In this document: piece after piece, positions 41,432 through 48,705 of the stretch
Layout of the letters: the number at the start of each line of letters is the position of its first letter
Numbering within the stretch: the stretch's first letter is position 1
NCBI GenBank assembly: GCA_021157585.1
Contig: JAGGWH010000163.1
Coordinates: 1 to 52,847, forward strand
DNA from: Bacteroidales bacterium
GTDB taxonomy: Bacteria; Bacteroidota; Bacteroidia; Bacteroidales; UBA12170
Direction of reading: 5' to 3'
DNA length: 52,847 nt
Made by a program: the position numbers and the translations under genes
Notes under the pieces: model-generated
What the model was told of the DNA's origin: nothing
The model's input: the letters and a program-made list of their open reading frames with translations, nothing else
Databases searched by the model: none

Positions 41432-42229
41432 TTAAAAGTGATTTTTTATCTGAATTAGAAATTCTTCTGAGATATTTTTGTTTACTGCAACAATTTCTTC
41501 TCCAAAAAGATAATCTTCTTTACCTGAAAAATCAAAGACTTCTCCTCCTGCATTTTTAACCAAAATAATGCCGGCTGCAATATCCCAAGAGTTTAGTCCA
41601 TATTCGTAAAAGCCTTCGTAGCGCCCACAAGCAACATAGGCTAAATCAACAGCAGCAGAGCCTAAACGTCTGACTCCACGACTGTTTCTCATTAAATAGA
41701 CAAAAAATCGCATAAAGTTATCGAGTTTACCATAATCCTGATAAGGAAAACCTGTAGCGAATAGTGAATGGTCGACATTTGTAATTGAGGATACGTGAAT
41801 CTCTTTTCCGTTGAGATAGGAGGGAGCTCCTTTCCAAGTATAAAAACATTCGTCGAGATTAGGTTCGTAGATTACGCCTAAAATTAATTCGTTATTTTTT
41901 TTGAGAGCGATACTAACGGAATAAAGTGGTACCCCGTGGATGAAGTTTGTTGTCCCATCAAGCGGATCAACAATCCAATTGTAAGTTTCTCCAACTTTAG
42001 TACTTGTTCCTTCTTCGGCAATAAAGCCGGAATCAGGAAGTAGTTTACTTAGAGCTTCAACTATCTGTTTTTCTGCTTCTTTATCAACGTGAGTAACGAG
42101 GTTATGAAGGCCCTTTTCCTCTACATCGCTTTGCTTAAGTATTTTAATTTCTTTTAAAAGAAATTGACCAATGTTTTTGCTTAATTCAACAACCTTACGG
42201 GTAAGCAACTGATAATCATCCATAGACAA
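41432..42229 (-). CDS. Inositol-1-monophosphatase family protein (SuhB-like)
   Basis: A 265-residue metal-dependent phosphatase. The two metal-site motifs are complete: GFIAEEGTS, IVDPLDGTTNFIHGVP, and the late NSWDIAAGIILVKNAGGEV. The family hydrolyses myo-inositol 1-phosphate and related sugar phosphates, and SuhB also binds the transcription antitermination machinery in E. coli. The substrate here is not determined. It lies 44 bases after the mtaB gene and is probably read with it. Confidence 0.92.
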   Translation of the reverse strand: MSMDDYQLLTRKVVELSKNIGQFLLKEIKILKQSDVEEKGLHNLVTHVDKEAEKQIVEALSKLLPDSGFIAEEGTSTKVGETYNWIVDPLDGTTNFIHGVPLYSVSIALKKNNELILGVIYEPNLDECFYTWKGAPSYLNGKEIHVSSITNVDHSLFATGFPYQDYGKLDNFMRFFVYLMRNSRGVRRLGSAAVDLAYVACGRYEGFYEYGLNSWDIAAGIILVKNAGGEVFDFSGKEDYLFGEEIVAVNKNISEEFLIQIKNHF

Positions 42230-42273
42230 AAAATGAGAACAGAAAAAGTATTTAAATTTTCTCTGATACGATT

Positions 42274-43572
42274 TTACTTGTCAAATGTAATTAAAAAGTC
42301 GCCATTATCGTCTATATTATTAAGATAAACTTTTTCAATCGTATTGACTTTTTTTGGATTGTAAACTGCTTTTACCTGTATGTAATTTTCGGTAAATCCC
42401 TGAATAAAATCTTTGTTTTTTCTGTCTTCCCAAAGTATGGAAGCTTGAGTATCAAAATTTTCTTTATGAAAGAGTCTCGCTTTTCTCTCTCCCAAATTAT
42501 GTAGTTTTTCGCTCCGTTCTTTTTTCACTTTTGATGAGACTTTGTTGCTAAACTGCTTGGACTTTGCTTCCGGTCTGTCAGAATAAGTAAAAACGTGCAA
42601 GTAGGAGACAGGGAGCTCATTAATAAAATCATGTGTGTTCATAAAATCTTCGTCTGATTCTCCCGGAAATCCAATGATAACATCGGCTGCAACACAGGCA
42701 TTGGGAAGTAGGTTTTTTATTTTTCGTACACGATCGGCAAAAACTTTTCTTTGGTATTTGCGTTTCATCAGACTTAGTATTTTATCCGATCCTGACTGAA
42801 GAGGGATATGGAAATGGGGCATAATTACTTTAGATTTGGCCACCAATTCAATAATCTCATCTGTCAGGAGGTTAGGCTCTATTGAGCTTATCCTGATTCG
42901 TTTTATGCCTTTTAGTTTTTCTAGTTCCTGCAAAAGTTCAAAAAGGCTACTTCCATCTTTTTCGCCAAAAGTGCCAATATTAACTCCTGTTAGAATAATC
43001 TCTTGAGTCCCTTGATTAGCAATAATTTTCGCTTCATTTATCAGGTTTTCAATACTGTCGTAGCGACTACGGCCACGAGCATAAGGAATAGCGCAAAAAG
43101 TACAGAAATAATCGCAGCCGTCTTGTATTTTTAAAAAGCTTCTGGTACGGTCGCCTAAAGAATATGAAGGAGAAAAAATCTTACTTTGATTAATATTTCC
43201 TGTAATGGTATAACAATTGTCGTATGTTTTTTCTACATGCTCTAGCAGTTTGTATTTTTCTTCATTACCTAAAATGTAATTGACGCCATCAAATTTTTGC
43301 ATTTCCTCAGGTCGTAATTCGGCATAACATCCCACAAGAGCAATTTGAACGTTTGGATTTTTTTTTCGTACTTGTTTTATGAGCGATTTACATTTCTTTT
43401 CAGCATTATCGGTAACGGTACAAGTGTTAATTACAAAGAGATCGGCTGTTTCTTTGTTTTCTGCTTTTTCATATCCTTTTTCGTAAAAAGAACGGGCAAT
43501 AGTAGAAGTTTCTGCAAAATTTAATTTACAGCCAAAAGTATGGAAAGCTATTTTTTTAGGTTTTGAATTCAT
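42274..43572 (-). CDS. mtaB: tRNA t6A37 methylthiotransferase MtaB
   Basis: A 432-residue radical-SAM enzyme that adds a methylthio group to t6A37 of tRNAs, giving ms2t6A. The N-terminal UPF0004 domain has Cys residues at FGCKLNFAE, INTCTVTD and LVGCYAE for the auxiliary cluster. The radical-SAM cluster is CDYFCTFCAIPYARG. HIPLQSGSDKILSLMKRKY and DVIIGFPGESDEDF are typical of the class. The C-terminal TRAM domain (about 370-432) is present. The t6A substrate requires a Sua5/YrdC enzyme, and one is encoded at 2636-3250. Confidence 0.93.
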   Translation of the reverse strand: MNSKPKKIAFHTFGCKLNFAETSTIARSFYEKGYEKAENKETADLFVINTCTVTDNAEKKCKSLIKQVRKKNPNVQIALVGCYAELRPEEMQKFDGVNYILGNEEKYKLLEHVEKTYDNCYTITGNINQSKIFSPSYSLGDRTRSFLKIQDGCDYFCTFCAIPYARGRSRYDSIENLINEAKIIANQGTQEIILTGVNIGTFGEKDGSSLFELLQELEKLKGIKRIRISSIEPNLLTDEIIELVAKSKVIMPHFHIPLQSGSDKILSLMKRKYQRKVFADRVRKIKNLLPNACVAADVIIGFPGESDEDFMNTHDFINELPVSYLHVFTYSDRPEAKSKQFSNKVSSKVKKERSEKLHNLGERKARLFHKENFDTQASILWEDRKNKDFIQGFTENYIQVKAVYNPKKVNTIEKVYLNNIDDNGDFLITFDK

Positions 43573-43716
43573 CGGGGCAAAGATAGAAAAAGGTGTCGGA
43601 GAATTTTATACACTTTTTGTTAATCAGAGTAATTAACATAAATTTTGTCTTTGTTTAGCTTAAAGTTGATTTGTAAATGTAATTAATCTTATTTTGTTTT
43701 CAACTTTAGACTTAAA

Positions 43717-43748
43717 AAAGCCATATCTTCTTTTGAAAATATGGCTTT
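43717..43748 (-). terminator. Hairpin terminating malic enzyme transcription
   Basis: A 10-bp stem (43717-43726 with 43739-43748) with a partly paired loop, followed on the minus strand by a run of T residues (complement of about 43714-43719). It lies 27 bases past the malic enzyme stop. Confidence 0.65.
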
Positions 43749-43774
43749 AGGTATACTATCTGACAAATATTGTG

Positions 43775-46048
43775 TTATAAGTGATGTTTCATTTGAGCAT
43801 CCATAACAGAAACCATAATCATATTAACTATTTCGTTAACACTACTTCCCATTTGTAGTACATGAGCCGGTTTATTCATGCCATTTAGTACCGGACCAAT
43901 AAGTTCGAAGCCTGAAGTTTTTTGAAGTAACTTATAAGCTATGTTAGCCGCTTCAAGACTAGGGAAAATTAATGTATTAACACGTCTTCCAAGTATTTGA
44001 GAGAAAGGAAAACTCTCCTCCATTAGTTTTTGATCAAGAGCAATATTTGCTTGTATCTCACCATCAACATGTAGTTTTGGATATTTTTGGTGCAGCATTT
44101 CTACGGTTTTTTTAATCTTAGCAGTTTTTTCATCGCTTGCCGAACCGAAATTAGAATATGAAAGCATGGCTATATTTGGCTCCATATTAAAACCTTTTAC
44201 CATTGCAGCAGTTTGTAATGTAATCTCCATAAGTTCCTCCGACGTAGGATTTTTATTTACTGTACAATCGCTTAGGAAAAGAGGACCGTCTTTTGTTAAT
44301 AGAATATATGTGCCACTTACAATATTTTCATTTTCTCTTTTGCCAATAACTTGCAAAGCAGGTCGTATAGCAGAAGGATAGTTACTTGTTAATCCTGATA
44401 GAAAAGCATCGGCAAAACCGTTTTCAACTAACATAAGACCGTAATAAGTTGATGATTTTAATTTTTCTTTTGCCGATTTTAAAGTCATCCCGTTACGTCT
44501 GCGTTTTTCGAAGAGTTGTTGAGCATAAGGTAGATTTCTTTTTTTCTCTTCCTTGGATTTCATATCAATGATTTCCACGTTTTTCAACTCTAGTTCGTTT
44601 TCTTTAATAAGATCTATGATTTTCTTTTTGTCACCAAGTAGGACAGGGGTAGCAAGTTTTTCATTCACTGCAATTTCTGCAGCTTTTAATGTGCTATAGT
44701 GTTCAGCATCAGCTAATAATATTCGTTTCGGATTGTTTTTACAAGCCGTTTTCATTTGATGTTTAACAGGATTGGTTAATCCCATTCGTTTTATTAACTC
44801 ATCTTCGTATTTGTCCCAGTCTTTAATAGGATTGCGTGCTACGCCCGATTCCATTGCTGCTTTTGCAACCGCTTTTGCAACAACCGTTATCAGTCGAGGG
44901 TCGGTAGCTTTAGGAATTATATAATTCTTTCCAAATTTTAGATTATGGATACCAAATGCAATATTTACTTCTTCAGGAATAGGTTCTCTTGTCAGAGCTG
45001 CAATAGCTTTGGAGGCTGCAATTTTCATTTCATCATTAATACCGGTAGCTTTTACATCTAATGCACCCCTGAAAATATAAGGAAATCCAAGTAGGTTATT
45101 AATTTGATTGGGATAGTCGGAACGCCCTGTGCCCATAATGATGTCAGGCCGGGTATTTGTAGCTTCTTCGTAAGATATTTCCGGTGTAGGATTTGCCATA
45201 GCAAAAACTATAGGGTTGTCAGCCATTGTTAGCAGATATTCTTTTTTTAAGACTCCGCCAGCAGATAAACCAAGAAATATATCAGCTCCTTTAATTCCTT
45301 CTGCTAGTGTATGAATATTTTTATCTGTGGCAAATTTGCTGTTTACTATGCTTAAATCTGTTCTATCTTTAGTAAGTATGCCTTTAACATCCGACATAAT
45401 GATGTTTTTAGGGTTTACACCAAGATTAATATACATTTGTGTGCAAGCGCAGGCTGCTGCTCCTGCACCACTAACGAAAAGTTTAATTTTACTTATGTCT
45501 TTACCAACAATTTCCAAAGCATTCATTAATGCAGCACCTGTAATAATTGCTGTTCCATGTTGGTCATCGTGCATAACAGGTATATCAAGAGCTTCTTTTA
45601 ATTTTCGTTCTATCTCAAAACATTCAGGAGCTTTTATGTCTTCAAGGTTGATGCCGCCAAAAGTAGGAGCAATGGCTTTTACTACTTCTACAAATTTATC
45701 AGGATCTTTTTCGTCGACTTCAATATCAAATACATCAATATCGGAAAATACTTTGAAAAGCAAGCCCTTACCTTCCATTACTGGTTTTCCTGCATCAGCA
45801 CCAATATTTCCTAATCCCAAAACTGCTGTACCATTAGAAATAACTGCTACCAAATTTCCTTTGTTAGTGTATTTGTATATATCGTGGGGATTTTCTTGTA
45901 TTGCTAAACACGGGTATGCAACGCCGGGTGTATATGCTAATGATAAATCTTTTTGAGTGGAATAAGGCTTAGTGGGAACAACCTCTGTTTTACCCGGTCT
46001 TCCCTCTGAGTGATACTCAAATGCTTGTTTTTTTAATAACTTTTCCAT
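43775..46048 (-). CDS. maeB: NADP-dependent malic enzyme with phosphotransacetylase-like C-terminal domain
   Basis: A 757-residue MaeB. Residues 1-430 are the malic enzyme: YSTQKDLSLAYTPGVAYPC, VISNGTAVLGLGNIGADAGKPVMEGK, the metal site in INLEDIKAPECF, VMHDDQHGTAII, and the nucleotide loop FVSGAGAAACACTQM. Residues 430-757 resemble phosphate acetyltransferase (ILLADAEHYSTLKAAEIA, VDGEIQANIALDQKLMEESFP), a regulatory domain that senses acetyl-CoA in E. coli MaeB. The enzyme decarboxylates malate to pyruvate and yields NADPH. A -7 element TATTTTTG (complement of 46124-46131) lies 75 bases upstream, with two small hairpins between. Confidence 0.96.
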   Translation of the reverse strand: MEKLLKKQAFEYHSEGRPGKTEVVPTKPYSTQKDLSLAYTPGVAYPCLAIQENPHDIYKYTNKGNLVAVISNGTAVLGLGNIGADAGKPVMEGKGLLFKVFSDIDVFDIEVDEKDPDKFVEVVKAIAPTFGGINLEDIKAPECFEIERKLKEALDIPVMHDDQHGTAIITGAALMNALEIVGKDISKIKLFVSGAGAAACACTQMYINLGVNPKNIIMSDVKGILTKDRTDLSIVNSKFATDKNIHTLAEGIKGADIFLGLSAGGVLKKEYLLTMADNPIVFAMANPTPEISYEEATNTRPDIIMGTGRSDYPNQINNLLGFPYIFRGALDVKATGINDEMKIAASKAIAALTREPIPEEVNIAFGIHNLKFGKNYIIPKATDPRLITVVAKAVAKAAMESGVARNPIKDWDKYEDELIKRMGLTNPVKHQMKTACKNNPKRILLADAEHYSTLKAAEIAVNEKLATPVLLGDKKKIIDLIKENELELKNVEIIDMKSKEEKKRNLPYAQQLFEKRRRNGMTLKSAKEKLKSSTYYGLMLVENGFADAFLSGLTSNYPSAIRPALQVIGKRENENIVSGTYILLTKDGPLFLSDCTVNKNPTSEELMEITLQTAAMVKGFNMEPNIAMLSYSNFGSASDEKTAKIKKTVEMLHQKYPKLHVDGEIQANIALDQKLMEESFPFSQILGRRVNTLIFPSLEAANIAYKLLQKTSGFELIGPVLNGMNKPAHVLQMGSSVNEIVNMIMVSVMDAQMKHHL

Positions 46049-46073
46049 TATTTTAATTTTCTTTATTCGTGTT

Positions 46074-46131
46074 GCGATTTAATATCGCTAATTATCAGTA
46101 TTTTACTGATCCTGTTCTGAATGCAAAAATA
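46074..46131 (-). promoter_or_regulatory. Promoter and two-hairpin leader of the malic enzyme gene
   Basis: The minus strand has TATTTTTG (complement of 46124-46131) as a -7 element. The leader then holds a 7-bp stem with a 3-base loop (46094-46100 with 46104-46110) and a 5-bp stem with a 5-base loop (46074-46078 with 46084-46088). Neither has a T run, so they are not terminators. They could stabilise the mRNA or be protein sites. Confidence 0.4.
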
Positions 46132-46296
46132 CAGAAATTAGAACGTTAATTTTTGCCTTGATTGTATAGTATAGCACATACAAATATTTAATAAAATGTA
46201 AATTTTTATGATAAATGACGTACTTTTATATTCCGTATGACACTTTAGCTTTTTTGGAGATTTATTAGTTCTCCCAAATATTACAAAATAAACAAA

Positions 46297-46995
46297 ATGA
46301 AACGGTTTCTAGCTCTACTACTAATTCTTCTGATTTTTTCTCAAAACTTAAAATCTCAAAATGAAGATTTGCAAACAAGTCGCTTTGAGCTAAGCATAAT
46401 GCCTTATTCCTTAATTGATTATAATCCACGTTTGCGTCTTGGGTTCGAATATTATTCAAGTGATAAGTTGGGCTATAGCATGGATTTTGGTATTGGAGCA
46501 GGCAATAGCATTTTTAATCAGGTATTTGAACGTGAAAAGAGTCAAGGTTATGCTTTGTATGAGTTTAGAGCAGAGTTAAAATACTTCTTCGTTCTCAAAG
46601 AATACATCGCTTTTTATGTTGGTCCCGAGTTTTTCTTCATCACAACAGAGGATGTTTTAGAATATGGTTGGTATCGAAAAGAAGATTATCCCCAACAAAA
46701 TGATCTTGATATGATTACGAGTTATGACCGCGCTGATTTTTATAGGCAAAAGTATGGAATGCATATAAAAGCAGGTTTAAAATTAATTGCTTTTAAAAGA
46801 GTTGATTTTGATTTCTATACAGGAATAGGAGTCGCGTATAGAATTGTAGAGTATAGAAATGTTAATAATCCTGTAGACGAGAAGTATCGTATATTAAGTG
46901 ATTTATGGTCGGAGCACCATGCTTCCGAAGGAGAATCATTTTTATTTCATATCGCATTGGGAATAAAAGTTGGGATTATACTGTGGGAAAAATAA
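46297..46995 (+). CDS. Outer-membrane beta-barrel protein, porin-like
   Basis: A 232-residue protein with a signal peptide (1-21, SQNLKSQ). The mature part has alternating hydrophobic strands (LRLGFEYYSS, YSMDFGIGAG, YEFRAELKYFF, IAFYVGPEFFFIT, MHIKAGLKLIAF, DFDFYTGIGVAYR) and a C-terminal strand FHIALGIKVGIILWEK. This is the pattern of an eight- to ten-strand outer-membrane barrel. No named family is recognised, and it may bind or merely anchor. It precedes the transglutaminase gene by 176 bases, with a separate promoter. Confidence 0.75.
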   Translation: MKRFLALLLILLIFSQNLKSQNEDLQTSRFELSIMPYSLIDYNPRLRLGFEYYSSDKLGYSMDFGIGAGNSIFNQVFEREKSQGYALYEFRAELKYFFVLKEYIAFYVGPEFFFITTEDVLEYGWYRKEDYPQQNDLDMITSYDRADFYRQKYGMHIKAGLKLIAFKRVDFDFYTGIGVAYRIVEYRNVNNPVDEKYRILSDLWSEHHASEGESFLFHIALGIKVGIILWEK

Positions 46996-47030
46996 TAGCA
47001 TAATAGCTTTCTACTGCAAGGTAAATTTAG

Positions 47031-47038
47031 TATATTTG
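47031..47038 (+). promoter_or_regulatory. Candidate -7 element (TATATTTG) of the transglutaminase gene
   Basis: Exact TAnnTTTG in the gap after the barrel gene. If used, the leader before the ATG at 47172 is about 125 bases. The -33 is not obvious. Confidence 0.3.
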
Positions 47039-47171
47039 GTCTGTATAAAATATTGCTTAGAAGTTACAAGGGGAAAGAAAAAGCAATATGCGTTAAATTA
47101 TAGGGTTCGTAAGTTTGTTCAAATTAATTTGATCGATGTAAAACTCGATAGTTAAAACCTGAAAACATATT

Positions 47172-48137
47172 ATGCAAAAACGTATCCCCATTTTATTCGT
47201 CGTTTTATTAATAATAAATTCAAACCTGTATTCGCAGCATTATAGGAATGTTGACAATATAGTAAAAACCTATCCGCAATCGATTAAGAAACTAGAAGAT
47301 TTAACAGATTTAATTAATCAAGATTTTAGTCTGACCGATGAAAAAGCCAGGGCAGTATATAGATGGATTACCTCTAATATTGCTTATGATACAGAAGCCG
47401 AATCATCTTTGCAAAAGCGCTATTCATTTTCAGATTCATCTCAGATTGCTACCATCGAAAGGAAGATAAGAGCTAAATGGGCCAAGCAATGTGTGAGATC
47501 AGGAAAGGCTGAATGTGAGGGGTATGCAACACTTTATAAATGTTTTTGCGATTTAGTTGGTGTGGAATGTGTGATAATTCCGGGAAATACAAAAAGGCAT
47601 GAAGATGATATTGGAGATTCATCATTAAAGACTAATCATGCTTGGAATGCCGTAAAAATAGATGGTGAGTGGAAATTTGTTGATGTAACTTGGGGTGCCG
47701 GATATATAGATTATTCTACTAATACTTTTTATCGTGTTTTTGATAAAACATATTTTTTAGCTTCTCCTGATAGGTTTTTTTACAACCATTTTCCAAATGA
47801 TACCTCTTATTTATTTGTGAATAGAACAGTTGAGGAATATATTGACTTACCTCTTTATTATAGTGAATTTTTAAAGTTGGATTATGAAATTATAGAGCCT
47901 GATTATGGTATTATAAGAGTAAAGGGAGGTGATCTTGTTTCATTTAGGATTAAGTCTCTAAAAGGAGTAGAGTCATTATCTTATTCCTTTGATGAAGATA
48001 TTTTATATGATATTAAAGTTTATAAGGATGATGGAGATTATGTTTTTAAGATTCAATTTCCTGAAGAACAAAGAAGTATTTTAAATCTATATTATAAAAG
48101 GAGAGGATTTGTTACTTTTAAAATAGAGAATATTTAG
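47172..48137 (+). CDS. Secreted transglutaminase-like cysteine protease
   Basis: A 321-residue exported protein with a signal peptide (1-21, INSNLYSQ). Residues 50-200 are a transglutaminase-like domain: AVYRWITSNIAYDTEAE, then the catalytic Cys115 in GKAECEGYATLYKCFC, His156 in TNHAWNAVKIDGEW and Asp171 in FVDVTWGAGYID. The C-terminal half is beta-rich and has no recognised motif. Such proteins are usually peptidases or amidases in the periplasm or outside. Targets are unknown. Its 3' end overlaps by 20 bases a decayed open frame on the other strand. Confidence 0.87.
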   Translation: MQKRIPILFVVLLIINSNLYSQHYRNVDNIVKTYPQSIKKLEDLTDLINQDFSLTDEKARAVYRWITSNIAYDTEAESSLQKRYSFSDSSQIATIERKIRAKWAKQCVRSGKAECEGYATLYKCFCDLVGVECVIIPGNTKRHEDDIGDSSLKTNHAWNAVKIDGEWKFVDVTWGAGYIDYSTNTFYRVFDKTYFLASPDRFFYNHFPNDTSYLFVNRTVEEYIDLPLYYSEFLKLDYEIIEPDYGIIRVKGGDLVSFRIKSLKGVESLSYSFDEDILYDIKVYKDDGDYVFKIQFPEEQRSILNLYYKRRGFVTFKIENI

Positions 48138-48246
48138 ATATAGCATTGATTCTTGATCCTGCATTAAACGCCGTATATAACATTTCTTCAGGAGTCTGTC
48201 TGCCGTGAAAAACACTTATTTTAATGGAAATTGTTTGCTTTTTCAT
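48118..48246 (-). pseudogene. Possible fragment of an IS1/IS1595-type transposase helix-turn-helix
   Basis: A 42-codon open frame on the minus strand, beginning MKKQTISIKISVFHGRQ and continuing TPEEMLYTAFNAGSRINAIS. From my memory of such proteins it recalls the GRxTPxE helix-turn-helix segment just after the zinc finger of IS1- and IS1595-like transposases, but no catalytic part remains. It overlaps the transglutaminase stop region by 20 bases. The resemblance is by eye only. Confidence 0.25.
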
Positions 48247-48705
48247 AAGAATATTGAAATAATTTATGCGTAAAAATTAGGTGTTATATTGTAATTATAG
48301 GTATAAAAATAAATAATTACGGAATAATAGCTATGGATAATTACGGGTATGAAAACAAAAAGGAAACAAAATTCAAATCTCATTCGATAGGGAAACTTAA
48401 AAGAACTAAATGCAGCTTGCTTTTTTTAAAGAGGGGAAGCCTTCTTTTTTGTGTTCGGATTTGAAGAGCATTAAAATAAACCACTCATTTTGTGGGCAAT
48501 TTAAAATATTAATGTAACTTTGGAAATATAGTATTATTAGCGCATTATACCAATGACATATTTAATTATAAATCTTTCCGGTTTTAAACGTTTAAAAACA
48601 TTTTTTAATGATTGATATTCAAATATTTTCTTCTTTAAGAAGTTTGCGTAACAGTTAATGTATGTGTAATTTATATGTAAATAAGTTGGTAGTAGAAAAT
48701 GAAAA
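48247..48705. other. Intergenic region upstream of the large hybrid kinase
   Basis: About 460 bases, AT-rich, without a supported gene. An imperfect hairpin with a T run (AAAGAGGGG, then CCTTCTTTTTT, about 48428-48452) may end rightward transcription from the transglutaminase gene. A -7 element lies at 48515-48522, giving the kinase a leader of about 175 bases. Confidence 0.5.
48489..48522 (+). promoter_or_regulatory. Candidate promoter of the large hybrid kinase gene
   Basis: TTTG at 48489-48492 and, after 22 bases, TAACTTTG at 48515-48522, an exact TAnnTTTG. The leader to the ATG at 48706 is long. Confidence 0.5.

Noticed and set aside
45327-45956. 209-codon open frame on the strand opposite malic enzyme
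   Set aside because: It lies wholly within the strongly supported maeB gene, and its Ser/Pro-rich product looks like antisense translation of a coding region.
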